Of a stretch of 64,000 nt of DNA, positions 42,915 through 53,378 are shown one piece after another (within the stretch, counting starts at the first letter, position 1; every line of letters begins with the position of its first letter). The notes under the pieces are model-generated. The model worked only from the letters and a program-made list of their open reading frames with translations. It made no database searches and was not told where the DNA came from. The DNA lies in assembly GCF_001857945.1 (NCBI RefSeq), contig NZ_CP017770.1, positions 124,001 through 188,000 of the forward strand, in the 5' to 3' direction. Origin of the DNA: Paenibacillus crassostreae. GTDB taxonomy: Bacteria > Bacillota > Bacilli > Paenibacillales > Paenibacillaceae. Position numbers and translations under genes: made by a program.

Positions 42915-44411
42915 TTAATAGTACTCGCAGCTAAAACGTGAAAACACTGCATTGCAATCAGGACTTTCTCCTGTGGCATATAAACCAATAAGTACACCTG
43001 TAAATCCTCCTGCTATTTCTGAGGAGAGATATTTCGTTTGCGCAGATCCAAGTAAAGTCTCAGTATCTTCAATCTGAACATAGAAGTGATAAAGAGTAGG
43101 AGTGGCCTTAATAATCAATGTAGCATGATTGCAATGGCCCAATTCTATAGCTTTTTCAGTTGATTTGATATCTCCGATATTAAGTCGTTCGATGACCTCG
43201 TATCCATGTTGATGGTTACGCAAGGCTAAATCATAATGGTGGTTTTCATCCATATAAAGAGTAATGCCAGCTTCACCATTCGTAAGGCTGATCTCACAAG
43301 AAATAACCGCGTTGAAGTCTTTTTGACGAATACCTAAAAATGTCGGGGATGCCGGAACATCTAGCGTCACTCCAGTTCCTTTAAGCTTTACCTTATCGGA
43401 TTCTAACTGATAATGTTCTGCAACCGGATGACGAAGATAACACCAGTCCAGATTCCAATCCGTGTTTTCGAACGTGAAGACCTTTTTCTCTTGTTGAATG
43501 ATTGTGTCAGTGATACGATCTGTCTCGAAACTCATAAGAGTGGTACCTTTATGTCCTGCCGTAAACCAGTCGTCTTCGCCAAAAGCAACTGGAGTAAGGA
43601 AAACTTCGCGTCCCAAGTGATGAAACGTAAGGTACTGTCCGGTTTGCCGGAATCCGAGATGAAGGAGCCACCAATTCCCTTCCTGATCTTGAACCAGATC
43701 ACCGTGGCCGACTCCTTGCAGCTCGTAACCGCCTAAATTACGATTGGTCAGTACAGGATTGTTCTTATAGGCTTCGAACGGGCCGGAAGGTGAATTTCCG
43801 CGCGCATAAGTGACCATATGGCCATACTCCGTTCCGCCTTCAGATACCATCAGATAATATCGTCCATTAATTTTGTAAAGATGAGGACTTTCCAAATAAC
43901 GTCCTCCGGTACCTTGCCAGACCGAACGACTTGGCGTTAACTTGCGTCCGGATTCAATTTCAATTTCGCACTGGACGATACCGCCAACTCCGTAATCGTC
44001 AGTCCCATTGCTCATGAAATACGTTTTACCCTCTTCAAAATATAAATCCGGATCGATCCCACCCTGGTCAACGTAGATTGGTTCAGACCATTCTCCGTAA
44101 ATATCGTCAGTCCAAACATAGAAGTTTTGGTGTGTAGTGTCATTTGTGGTCGTCATGTAGAATCGTCCATTGTTATGACGCAGAGTGGGAGCAAATACAC
44201 CTCCGGAACTGTTCACGGTGTCCAATTGAATCTGGCTTTTCCGGGTTAGGCAATGACCGATTTGGGTCCAATTTATCAGATCTTTGCTTTCAAAAATCGG
44301 AACGCCAGGGAAATACTGAAAGGAACTGCAGACAAGATAATAGGTGTTGTCCACTTTACAAACGCTTGGGTCAGGGTAGAAACCTTTAATGACTGGGTTA
44401 TTGTAGTTCAA
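42915..44411 (-). CDS. Second GH43 beta-xylosidase/alpha-arabinofuranosidase
   Basis: This 498-residue enzyme has the same two-domain layout as the GH43 enzyme at 35-36.6 kb: an N-terminal propeller with YPDPSVC, QGGIDPDLYF and YLESPHLYKI (acid Glu), and a C-terminal sandwich ending LSSEIAGGFTGVLIGLYATG. Many segments match the first copy, but identity is far from complete, so they are paralogues and not a recent duplication. It has no signal peptide and is probably cytoplasmic, acting on xylo- or arabino-oligosaccharides. It starts at a TTG with a GAGGTGG site. An ArsR-type regulator gene is divergent to it. Confidence 0.9.
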   Translation of the reverse strand: MNYNNPVIKGFYPDPSVCKVDNTYYLVCSSFQYFPGVPIFESKDLINWTQIGHCLTRKSQIQLDTVNSSGGVFAPTLRHNNGRFYMTTTNDTTHQNFYVWTDDIYGEWSEPIYVDQGGIDPDLYFEEGKTYFMSNGTDDYGVGGIVQCEIEIESGRKLTPSRSVWQGTGGRYLESPHLYKINGRYYLMVSEGGTEYGHMVTYARGNSPSGPFEAYKNNPVLTNRNLGGYELQGVGHGDLVQDQEGNWWLLHLGFRQTGQYLTFHHLGREVFLTPVAFGEDDWFTAGHKGTTLMSFETDRITDTIIQQEKKVFTFENTDWNLDWCYLRHPVAEHYQLESDKVKLKGTGVTLDVPASPTFLGIRQKDFNAVISCEISLTNGEAGITLYMDENHHYDLALRNHQHGYEVIERLNIGDIKSTEKAIELGHCNHATLIIKATPTLYHFYVQIEDTETLLGSAQTKYLSSEIAGGFTGVLIGLYATGESPDCNAVFSRFSCEYY

Positions 44412-44476
44412 TTGTCCACCTCTTCTTTAAATTTACATAAATAAGAATTCATTGTGATTACAAGCTAAGAAAATTA

Positions 44477-44513
44477 AACCCTATTGATCAAAAACTTTCA
44501 AGGCAATAGGGTT
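44477..44513. promoter_or_regulatory. Inverted repeat between GH43 and the ArsR-type regulator
   Basis: AACCCTATTG and CAATAGGGTT form a perfect 10-bp dyad separated by 17 bases, in the shared upstream region of two divergent genes. A regulator-binding site is likely, though an RNA hairpin is possible. Confidence 0.5.
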
Positions 44514-44585
44514 GAAGGTTCGCTTTAAATTTATTAAATTAATATATATATGATTTCAATAAATATCAGTCAGGAGATTATGTTT

Positions 44586-45515
44586 ATGTTAAAAGCGAAC
44601 GGGGAACCGAAATTCATGGCTTTATATGAAGCTCTGGCAAGCGATGTTAGATGGAGGATTATGGGTTTGATTGCGGATAACGAAATGAATGTGAAGGATA
44701 TTGCAACATTGCTAGAACTTAGCCCCTCCATCATCACCATGCACATACGAAAACTCGAACAAGCTGAATTAATCGGGAGCCGCAGGATACGTCTAAATGG
44801 AGGAACTCATAAAATGTGTTTCCTCAAACAAAAAAACATCGAGATTAAACTACCATCCACCAGTATAACCACGAGGATTAGAGAGCAGACGATTTCTGTC
44901 GGTCATTATACCGCTTTTGAAGTACATCCTACATGCGGGCTCGGCACTCGTGAAAAAGAAATCGGAGTTTGGGATGACCCGCGCTATTTTCTCGATCCTG
45001 AGCGGGTTCACGCCGCCATTTTGTGGTTTGGAAAGGGCTATGTAGAGTACAAAACGCCTAACTATCTGCTTCCTGATCAAATTCCAGAGGCAATCGAGAT
45101 TTCGATGGAACTTGCTTCTGAAGCGCCTGGCCTCCGTGATCATTGGCCTTCGGATATCGGATTCACGTTAAACGGTGTTTCGCTTGGAAACTGGACAAGC
45201 CCAGCAGACTTCGGAAGAGCTGCGCGTGGCAAGTATACGCCGGAATGGTGGCATCGAAATGTGAATCAATACGGATTATTGAAAACGCTCCGCATTGATT
45301 CATTGGGAACATTTATGGATGGAGAGTGCATGTCGGACGTGACTGTTGAGGATGTTATGCTAACGGAAAAATTCTGGACGCTTCGTTTCGTGGTTGATGA
45401 GAATTCCGTAAACGTTGGTGGATTGACGCTCTTTGGGGCTGGATTTGGTAATCATGACCAGGATATTGTAATTCGCGTATATCAAAACGATTTACATAGA
45501 TTAAGGAATACCTAA
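44586..45515 (+). CDS. ArsR-type HTH regulator with C-terminal sugar-related domain
   Basis: The protein of about 309 residues begins with a winged helix (FMALYEALASDVRWRIMGLIADNEMNVKDIATLLELSPSIITMHIRKLEQAELI). A ~210-residue domain follows with a beta-sandwich look (SMELASEAPG, WPSDIGFTLNGVSLGNWTSPAD, GGLTLFGAGFGNHDQDIVIRVYQN). This architecture is found in Paenibacillus and relatives near arabinose- or xylose-releasing enzymes. It probably senses a sugar and controls the divergent GH43 gene. ATG 44586 lies 8 bases after CAGGAGA; the earlier ATG codons are too close to the site or lack one. Confidence 0.78.
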   Translation: MLKANGEPKFMALYEALASDVRWRIMGLIADNEMNVKDIATLLELSPSIITMHIRKLEQAELIGSRRIRLNGGTHKMCFLKQKNIEIKLPSTSITTRIREQTISVGHYTAFEVHPTCGLGTREKEIGVWDDPRYFLDPERVHAAILWFGKGYVEYKTPNYLLPDQIPEAIEISMELASEAPGLRDHWPSDIGFTLNGVSLGNWTSPADFGRAARGKYTPEWWHRNVNQYGLLKTLRIDSLGTFMDGECMSDVTVEDVMLTEKFWTLRFVVDENSVNVGGLTLFGAGFGNHDQDIVIRVYQNDLHRLRNT

Positions 45516-45738
45516 AACGATGGAATAAATCTGAAATATCATATTATTGATATATTTAATCAAAATATAGGAAGTTTTCACTAATGAGATTCAATAATAT
45601 TATATTTGTGATTCGAAGTTGGAATCAGATGAAAATTATAGATATGGAAGATAGGTAAAGAAAAAGTGAAAAGGAGAAAAGTATTCCAATGAATAACGTT
45701 AATAATGTAACAAAATCATTAATGAGGAGAGAGCCACG

Positions 45739-46911
45739 ATGGTTATATTACTACTACTAATTATTTATCTCACATTTATAGGTCTAGGATTGCCAGACGC
45801 TTTGCTTGGCAGCGCTTGGCCCATTATGCAGCACGATATAGGTGCCACAGCAGAAATGGCTGGGTACGTAGCGTTAATGGTCTCATTATGTACGGTAATA
45901 TCGAGTTTATTTGCTAGCCGATTGTTGCACAGATACGGCACAGGAAAAGTAACATTGGTCAGCATACTGTCTACGACGATTGCTTTGTTTGGATACTCTT
46001 TTTCAGATGATTTCATATTTCTAGTTCTTCTTGCTATTCCTTTGGGATTTGGTGCTGGTTCCGTGGATGCGGCATTGAGCAACTATGTAGCACTACATTT
46101 CAAAGCCAAACATATGAGTTGGCTACATTGTTTTTGGGGAATTGGAGCAGTTACGGGGCCAATTGTAATGTCATTTTGGCTGAATCATGAGAACAACTGG
46201 CGTGCGGGATACACTACGGTAGGGTTAATTCTATTTACTATAGCCGTGATATTATTGGCGTCGTTGTCTTTATGGAAGATCTTCGAGACAAGAAGAATAG
46301 AAGAAGGAAGCAACGAAAGAAAACTGGTCAGCAACAGGGAGGCTTTACGGATTCCGGGTGTGAAAATGTCCATGGTTACCATGCTCTGTTACAATGGTTC
46401 CGAAACAGCCGTTGGCCTATGGATGGCATCCTTTTTTATAGGAAATAAAGGGGTATCTCCGGGCACAGCAGCAGCTTTAACCTCCTTATTCTTTATCGGA
46501 ATCATCATTGGACGAATTATATCTGGATTTCTTTCAACTAACGTATCTAGTAAAAATCTGATAAGATATGGCGCAATTGTAGGCTGTATTGGACTATTTA
46601 TTCTTGTTTTGCCTGTCACTTATTGGATTGCGGCAGGAGCCCTATTTATGATGGGGTTGGGAGGAGCACCAATCTTTCCAAGTATTGTTCATGCAACACC
46701 GGAACGTTTTGGAGAAAAAGCTTCCCCAAGTGTAATTGGACTTGAAATGGCAAGCGCTTATATAGGTTCAACACTAATCCCATTAGTCATGGGTATTATT
46801 GCAAGTCAATTTGGAATGTCTATGATACCTATTATTTTGTTCATCCTTTTTAGCATCATGTTGGTATCTTCTGAAATGGTTAACGTAGTCTTGAGACGCA
46901 AGGTTGGATAA
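45739..46911 (+). CDS. MFS transporter
   Basis: This 390-residue protein has twelve hydrophobic helices and opens IYLTFIGLGLPDALLGSAWP. It has the LLHRYGTGKV loop between helices 2 and 3, the FKAKHMSWLHCFWGIGA segment and a cytoplasmic loop near residue 195 (ETRRIEEGSNERK). These features resemble FucP/YfkF-like sugar or drug symporters in which helix 1 has LG.PDALLG. Substrate is not readable. ATG 45739 follows TGAGGAGAG. Being downstream of the GH43/ArsR region it might import a pentose, but it has its own upstream spacer of 220 bases. Confidence 0.85.
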   Translation: MVILLLLIIYLTFIGLGLPDALLGSAWPIMQHDIGATAEMAGYVALMVSLCTVISSLFASRLLHRYGTGKVTLVSILSTTIALFGYSFSDDFIFLVLLAIPLGFGAGSVDAALSNYVALHFKAKHMSWLHCFWGIGAVTGPIVMSFWLNHENNWRAGYTTVGLILFTIAVILLASLSLWKIFETRRIEEGSNERKLVSNREALRIPGVKMSMVTMLCYNGSETAVGLWMASFFIGNKGVSPGTAAALTSLFFIGIIIGRIISGFLSTNVSSKNLIRYGAIVGCIGLFILVLPVTYWIAAGALFMMGLGGAPIFPSIVHATPERFGEKASPSVIGLEMASAYIGSTLIPLVMGIIASQFGMSMIPIILFILFSIMLVSSEMVNVVLRRKVG

Positions 46912-46994
46912 CATTTGTATAGATGTGCCTATGTATATGTGTTAAAAACAGCTTACATAGCCACTCATTGAAATGATAGTTTATTGAAGAAACG

Positions 46995-47028
46995 AAGGCA
47001 GCAGATCTTAATGATCAGCTGCCTTTAG
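46995..47028 (+). terminator. Probable terminator after the MFS gene
   Basis: AAGGCAGC pairs with GCTGCCTT, with an inner GATC/GATC pairing. A short T-run follows. Confidence 0.65.
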
Positions 47029-47077
47029 GTTTGTCCAAGCAACCATGTTTCTAGGATGTATATGGCGACAGAGAGAA

Positions 47078-47824
47078 TTAACCCAAAACCTCGAAATCAT
47101 CTTGCAATTTGCGCAGGCGGTAAGCGTTCATGGCGAATTCGCGGAGTTCTTCTAGAATGGTGTAATTCGCCCATGCGCCTGCGAAAGCTCCTATCCCAGG
47201 CACCATCTGAAGCATTTTCCGGAAGTCAATTGCGTCGCGATACTCGATTTGAAATATCCCCCAGTCCATATTCCGGGAGTATTCGGTGTCGGAGAGCCAT
47301 TGTTCCTTTTCAATATGCCAATGCTTGATCGAATCCAACAACCTGGCACGGTTTTCCGACCCCGAAAACGTCATTTGAAATACCTTGAGAATGAATACCC
47401 TCTCGGAGAAATGTTTGGTGTCATAACCGTAAACATGCGCCAGCTCGAACAAAAATTTCATCTTGATCGCAATTAAAGCTGGAAAGTCTACCATGCTAAA
47501 CATAATGCCGCCAGCTCCCGTTCCAGCACCTTCGGCAACCGCGATTTTTTGGTACAGGGCAAACAGCTCTTTCGCTTCTTGATCAGCAGACTCCAGTTCC
47601 AGAGTACGCTGCACCGGACGGCTAGGCGTATATTCCGCACCGAACAGTGCCGTGCGTACGATCGATCGTATGGTGGTCGTAATGATGCTGTGCACCTTCG
47701 GGGGAATCAAATGATTAATTCGTTTGCCGATAGTTTTCGATGTGTTTTCCAGCCATCCCGGAGGTTTGAACATTTGTTGTTCCCAGTTCGCAACTTCCCT
47801 CTTTACTTTATGTTCGTAATTCAT
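47078..47824 (-). CDS. EcsC-family protein
   Basis: This protein of about 248 residues begins YEHKVKREVANWEQQMFKPPGWLENTSKTIGKRINHLIPPKVH. It contains the glycine-rich GAGTGAGGIMFSMVDFPALIAIKMKFLFELAHVYGYD segment typical of EcsC-family proteins. The family is linked to membranes and protein secretion by the Ecs transporter, but most members stand alone and have no known activity. The start chosen has a GGAGGAGCG site; the frame extends upstream without homology. Single-gene unit. Confidence 0.83.
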   Translation of the reverse strand: MNYEHKVKREVANWEQQMFKPPGWLENTSKTIGKRINHLIPPKVHSIITTTIRSIVRTALFGAEYTPSRPVQRTLELESADQEAKELFALYQKIAVAEGAGTGAGGIMFSMVDFPALIAIKMKFLFELAHVYGYDTKHFSERVFILKVFQMTFSGSENRARLLDSIKHWHIEKEQWLSDTEYSRNMDWGIFQIEYRDAIDFRKMLQMVPGIGAFAGAWANYTILEELREFAMNAYRLRKLQDDFEVLG

Positions 47825-48661
47825 GTTCAATCGCTCCTCCAAAAGACTTAGCTCTATTGTAAAGAATATCTCTGTGATTCGGAACAGACCGCGGCCGGGT
47901 ACCGGACCTCGACTAAAGTCCAGCATCGCATAGAGGAAATATAAGATTGATATGTTCAACTCGAATGCCATTAAAGGTTTCTTGTGGTCCCTCACTTGAA
48001 GGTCGCAACGGACAGGATGTTTATATTTGGGGTTATTTCGGGCTAGAGTACATCTGTGTTCCACTTATTGGGGAATTCAGTCCTGGTGTTACCCAAAATA
48101 TTGAATTTCTCCAACGGAACAATGCTAGCGACCATGTAACGCAACAATCCGTAGAGAACTTTTTATACACAAATTTGTGAACAGAAATAATGACATATAC
48201 GAAGTGAACGACCGTAAAGATTGGCGAGATTGGCAAACTCTTAAGTAGCAAATTTGATCAACATCGATATTTTCTTAACATGCACTATGGAATCGAAATA
48301 GAATTTGGTATGCTCTTACAACTTTTTACACGTTAAATTTATAGAAAGTGCGGGGCTAAAGATATGTGATTAATACAGAGAGAGTAAGTTAGAGCAGGTA
48401 CTTTTACGTGTATAACTTAAGACACGTTCATAAAGTTTTGAAGTGATACATTCACCATACTTTGTAATTATCCTTCCTGATGTTCTTAAAGAGGAACGCT
48501 GAAAAAACGAAGCAGGATAATTTAATTATATTTTTTTTACTATCCAGTTTATCAGTAGAAGCTGGTAAACTGGATACATTCTATTACGTGTTTATCTAGG
48601 AAGAGACAACTTTTTTGAAGAAGGTTATTTTAAATATGTTACTAGCTAAAGGAGAGATGCT
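47825..48661. other. Gene-poor region with coding remnants
   Basis: More than 800 bases without an intact gene. Weak open frames exist on both strands but lack ribosome sites and recognisable motifs, apart from a short remnant at 48177-48248. A ribosome site (AAAGGAGAG) at the right end belongs to the broken phosphotransferase gene. Confidence 0.5.
48177..48248 (+). pseudogene. Possible N-terminal remnant of a YdeI/OmpD-associated-type gene
   Basis: Twenty-three codons read MNRNNDIYEVNDRKDWRDWQ then TLK and stop. The KDWRDW pattern resembles the beginning of YdeI-like proteins (EWR.WLE.NH). It has no ribosome site. The assignment is weak. Confidence 0.3.
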
Positions 48662-49283
48662 ATGATTTATAACGAGGTTGTTAAGATCGGTGATGCACAT
48701 TTACTTCCATTAATATCGGAGTTGTACAAGTTGGAAGGCTATGAAATAAAGCTATTCTCTGCAGATGCTGGTAGAACACTTCAAAACTTTAGAAGATTTG
48801 GACATAAATCGTGAGTCTTACGGTATGGTTCATTTTGATTACAGCGATGGGAATTATATGATAGATTTTGATACAGGGAACATAACTGTTTTTGACTTCG
48901 ATAACTCATGTTTCTGTTGGTATATGTATGACCTAGAAAATCTATGGACACATGGCGTGGGCTGGATACAATTTGAACAAGACGCCGGGAAACAAAGAGA
49001 GTTTATGGATGATTATTTTAATACAGTACTCGAGGGATACAAATCCGAGACCGAGATTGAAGATTCGATGTTGGATAAGTTACCATTATTCATTCAAATA
49101 ACCCTCGTTGAAAATATAGTAGATGCATTCGAAGTGATGCGGAACAATGGAGAAGATCCAGCGTGTGATGAAGAGTTGTCCTATCGCATAAAATGTCTGG
49201 AAGACGATATCCCCTATGTGGGATTTTTCCATGAAATTTACTCGTGTGATGAACCCTTTGAGTATGAGGTGCGGAATATTTAG
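48662..49283 (+). pseudogene. Broken aminoglycoside-phosphotransferase-family gene
   Basis: An N-terminal piece with a good ribosome site (MIYNEVVKIGDAHLLPLISE...EGYEIKLFSADAG) ends after 50 codons. It resembles the start of APH/choline-kinase-like proteins. In another frame from about 48765, the C-terminal half follows with the catalytic loop GMVHFDYSDGNYM and the metal-binding TVFDFDNSCFCWYMYDLENLW. The middle of the kinase (nucleotide-binding lobe, ~130 residues) is missing and the frames differ. This indicates an internal deletion or a deletion plus frameshift; the product cannot be active. Confidence 0.75.
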
Positions 49284-49391
49284 TCTGTGGTGGGCACATT
49301 CGGCATCCTTCTGCCTCTTCATGAGGTAGAGGGTTATTTTCGTTTATTTGGGCCGCAGCGGTTATAGACAGTAACCTCCTAATCATGTATA

Positions 49392-49413
49392 GTTGGTTAG
49401 ATGAGTAACCAAC
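49392..49413 (+). promoter_or_regulatory. Operator-like inverted repeat before the GntR gene
   Basis: GTTGGTTA and TAACCAAC form a perfect 8-bp dyad with a 6-base centre, about 40 bases upstream of the YtrA-type regulator. Likely its autoregulatory site. Confidence 0.6.
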
Positions 49414-49452
49414 CGTTCAACGTTAATTGTTCTTAGAGAAAAGAGGTATTAG

Positions 49453-49815
49453 ATGAAACCGACATTGGATGAATCCCAACCAATCTTTCAGCAGATTGCC
49501 CAAATGATGATGGACGAGATCGTGGGGGGTGAATTGAACGAAGAGGAACAAATTCCTTCCGAAAATGAACTGTCACGCTTCTATAACATCAATCGGGCGA
49601 CAGTACGGAAGGGTCTCCAGGCTTTGGTGGATGAAGAGATTATTTATAAACAAAGAGGAATAGGCATGTTTGTAAAGAGTGGAGCGAAGCTTCAATTGTT
49701 GAAGGAACGTCAGCTTCATTATCGAGAACAGTTCATCCTTCCCTTGTTGGAAGAAGCGAAGAGAATCGGAATAAGCAAGGAATCGGTCGTTCGGTTAATA
49801 CAGGAGGAGGAGTAA
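49453..49815 (+). CDS. GntR-family (YtrA subfamily) regulator
   Basis: The 120 residues comprise a GntR winged helix (PIFQQIAQMMMDEIVGGELNEEEQIPSENELSRFYNINRATVRKGLQALVDEEIIYKQRGIGMFVKSG) and a short helical tail (~45 residues) as in the YtrA subgroup, which lacks a ligand-binding domain. These repressors control adjacent ABC transporter genes and respond to cell-wall antibiotics. Here the stop codon overlaps the start of an ABC ATPase gene and an inverted repeat lies upstream, so it probably represses its own operon. Confidence 0.9.
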   Translation: MKPTLDESQPIFQQIAQMMMDEIVGGELNEEEQIPSENELSRFYNINRATVRKGLQALVDEEIIYKQRGIGMFVKSGAKLQLLKERQLHYREQFILPLLEEAKRIGISKESVVRLIQEEE

Positions 49816-50690
49816 TGATGCTATACGTAAACGAAGTAGCATATTCGTACGATAACGTACCCGTTCTCGAAAAAGTATCGTTCGAGGAGAAGGAGCCGGT
49901 GATCGCGGGGTTGTGGGGTCGCAACGGGGCTGGCAAAACAACGCTGATGAGACTACTGGCCGGTCATCAACGGCCTCACGGCGGAACGGTTCAAGTTATG
50001 GGCTTGGCACCTTACGGTAACCCGGCGGCAGTTCGGCATGTCTGCTACATGCAGGAGGATCATCCGTTCAGCTCGATATGGACGGTACAGGATGCACTAC
50101 GTTTCGGTCGATACTTCAATACCAACTGGGATCAAGCTACGGCAGACCATCTGATCGAAACTTTCAGATTGGACTCCAAGAAGAAAGTATCCAAACTGTC
50201 CAAAGGGATGAAGTCTGCGTTACAGTTTATTATCGGGTTATCTAGCCATGCTGACATAACGATACTCGATGAGCCAACGAACGGTCTGGATGCTGGGATG
50301 CGGAGAAAGCTGTATGAGGCATTAAGAGAAAGCCATGAGGATTCACCTCGTCTAATTCTAATTTCGAGTCATCATATTGAAGAAGTCCAAGCACTCTGCG
50401 AATCGTTGATCGTTATGCACAAGGGCAAGTTGCTGCATCATCAACCGATCGACGAGTTCCGCGAGCAAGGTATATGGTTGGTTGGCGAACGGAGCGCTGT
50501 CACAAACGTTATTGACGGTTATAAAGTGCTGGAGCAAAGCGTGATAGGATCGAAAATCAGGGTGATGCTCGACGCTCCATACTCGAAGCAATGGAAGGAG
50601 CAAGCGCAAGTTCATGGGCTTTCCATTGAAAAAGCTGACTTGCAAAATTATTTGTTAAATATAACGGAAGATGCGGAGGTATACGTATGA
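49815..50690 (+). CDS. ABC exporter ATP-binding protein
   Basis: This ABC ATPase of ~291 residues has Walker A GRNGAGKTT, the Q-loop region CYMQEDHPF, signature LSKGMKSALQFIIGL (a variant typical of YtrB/CcmA-like exporters), Walker B ITILDEPTNGLD and the switch His in ISSHHIEE. A C-terminal ~80-residue extension is present. It pairs with the membrane protein encoded next, forming an export system under the YtrA-type regulator. Two ATGs are adjacent (49815 and 49818) after AGGAGGAGG. Confidence 0.9.
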   Translation: MMLYVNEVAYSYDNVPVLEKVSFEEKEPVIAGLWGRNGAGKTTLMRLLAGHQRPHGGTVQVMGLAPYGNPAAVRHVCYMQEDHPFSSIWTVQDALRFGRYFNTNWDQATADHLIETFRLDSKKKVSKLSKGMKSALQFIIGLSSHADITILDEPTNGLDAGMRRKLYEALRESHEDSPRLILISSHHIEEVQALCESLIVMHKGKLLHHQPIDEFREQGIWLVGERSAVTNVIDGYKVLEQSVIGSKIRVMLDAPYSKQWKEQAQVHGLSIEKADLQNYLLNITEDAEVYV

Positions 50691-51403
50691 ACGCAAGGAG
50701 CGCGGTATTTCGGTTGATGTACGAGGATGTGGGCTGGTATTTTGCTAAACTCTTGTTGTTATTCATTACCGTTCCGTTGACGATCGTATGGATCATCGTC
50801 GGCTTGGTCTTTGATCTCGATCGGGATACACTTGCTTCGATATCCGGGCCGACTTATTTCTTTATTCCCTTTTTCGGGCTCTTCGGATTCAAGTCCCTCT
50901 TTGCGATCTCGATCGGGATGGGAAGTACGCGGGAACAATTTCTTAAAGCTTTCTACGGCATAGGTTTGGTAGGCGTTATTTTCAGCATATTGTGTCTAAA
51001 CTTATGCCAATACGTGCTATTGACAGTCTATCAATGGAATTCGGTAGAGGCAGGCATTATGCATGCTGCGAGGTTGTTTTTTAGGGAGTACCATTTCTTC
51101 GCCTATTTGTGGATCGATCTGATGGTAGGCATGGTTTGCTTCGGTCTTTCTTTCTTCGGCTATGCCATCGTGTATCGGGTAGGATTCACACGGAGCATTA
51201 TCATGCTCATGATCGTAATGATCGCAGGCATATTTCTTTATTATGGAGGCACTATTTCGGCCTTGTTCGACTGGATGTCGAATTTCAAGATGAGTGTGAT
51301 GACGATCGCTTCGTGCGTAGGGGCGGTGAGTCTGGCTGCATTATTCGCCACGTATCCGATGCTGCGCCATGCGCGATTACATCCGATGCTGAGAAAAGGT
51401 TAA
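50687..51403 (+). CDS. ABC exporter membrane subunit
   Basis: This 238-residue protein with six hydrophobic segments (e.g. LLLFITVPLTIVWIIVGLVF, IGLVGVIFSILCLNLCQYVL, IIMLMIVMIAGIFLYYG) is encoded directly after, and overlapping, its ATPase gene. Sequence similarity to a named permease family is not obvious; size and context fit the membrane partners of YtrB-like ATPases. The role is probably response to an envelope-active compound. C-terminus is basic. Confidence 0.8.
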   Translation: MNARSAVFRLMYEDVGWYFAKLLLLFITVPLTIVWIIVGLVFDLDRDTLASISGPTYFFIPFFGLFGFKSLFAISIGMGSTREQFLKAFYGIGLVGVIFSILCLNLCQYVLLTVYQWNSVEAGIMHAARLFFREYHFFAYLWIDLMVGMVCFGLSFFGYAIVYRVGFTRSIIMLMIVMIAGIFLYYGGTISALFDWMSNFKMSVMTIASCVGAVSLAALFATYPMLRHARLHPMLRKG

Positions 51404-52508
<1,105 letters not shown>

Positions 52509-52545
52509 GAGCTTCCAATAAGAGAATACGTATGAGTTTTGGCTT

Positions 52546-52577
52546 GACACTGACCTTCCTTTGGTCAGTGTCTTTTG
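52546..52577 (+). terminator. Rho-independent terminator after the aminopeptidase gene
   Basis: A perfect GACACTGACC/GGTCAGTGTC stem is followed by TTTTGTT. Confidence 0.92.
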
Positions 52578-52645
52578 TTATTCATAATAAGATTCTGAAT
52601 TGGAAAAGATATAAAGAGGATAAAAAAACGAAATGAGGTGAACAC

Positions 52646-53140
52646 ATGTCGAATCAATCATTGTCAAACCAAGAGGCGATTGAGAAAGTCAGAGATCTGA
52701 TTAAAGGGATCGACACAGCTATGCTCACGACGGTAACGGAGCAAGGATTGGTGTCACGTCCAATGAAGACACAAGAAGTTGAATTTGATGGTGACCTGTG
52801 GTTCTTGACGAAAAAAGATACTAACAAATATCAGGAACTCCTCCGTAATCGAAGTGTGAATGTAGCTTATGTAGATAAGTCCTACGTGTCTTTACGAGGA
52901 GAAGCAGAGTTGGTATCGAGTCCAGCCAAAATAAAAGAATTCTGGAACATTGCTTACGAGAAGTTGTTGGAGACTACACCGGACGATCCGAATCTCGTTT
53001 TGATAAAGATAAAAGCAGAGTCGGCCGAATATTGGGAAACGGGAAGTAAGACGAAGATGGTGAAGCAACTATTCTCGAAAATCACAGGAAAAGGATCAGA
53101 TGAATCAAATCTGAACCAAACCGTTGACTTGAACGGATAA
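52646..53140 (+). CDS. General stress protein 26-like, PNP-oxidase-fold flavoprotein
   Basis: This 164-residue protein matches the split-barrel FMN-binding fold of the YdaG/GSP26 group: IDTAMLTTVTEQGLVSRPMKTQEVEFDGDLWFLTKKDTNK, VNVAYVDKSYVSLRGEAELV, and LVLIKIKAESAEYWETGS. Members bind flavin and are induced by general stress, with no defined reaction. The ATG follows GAGGTG. It has its own downstream hairpin. Confidence 0.9.
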   Translation: MSNQSLSNQEAIEKVRDLIKGIDTAMLTTVTEQGLVSRPMKTQEVEFDGDLWFLTKKDTNKYQELLRNRSVNVAYVDKSYVSLRGEAELVSSPAKIKEFWNIAYEKLLETTPDDPNLVLIKIKAESAEYWETGSKTKMVKQLFSKITGKGSDESNLNQTVDLNG

Positions 53141-53233
53141 CAGAATGCATGGAATCGAATCTCTAACTCCACAGGGTTGTTCCTGGAAAGGAGTAAAAAG
53201 AGCTTCGTGAAGACAACAACATTGTTAAACTGA

Positions 53234-53260
53234 AAGTCGCTCATATAGCGGCTTTTTTCA
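53234..53260 (+). terminator. Terminator after the stress-protein gene
   Basis: A short AGTCGCT/AGCGGCT stem (one G-U pair) is followed by TTTTTT. Confidence 0.7.
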
Positions 53261-53378
53261 TTTATGAGATGACGTCCTTGTCATTTGACGTTGAAAAAAG
53301 CTAATATAACTAAAAGATAACGGGCAGAGAGTGTAATCAATGTTCTTAAATTGTGTTTGTTATAACCTATATTGTTCT

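Noticed and set aside
47947..48180. 77-codon plus-strand frame in the gap after the EcsC gene
   Set aside because: No ribosome site and no recognisable domain; it overlaps the upstream region of the minus-strand gene.
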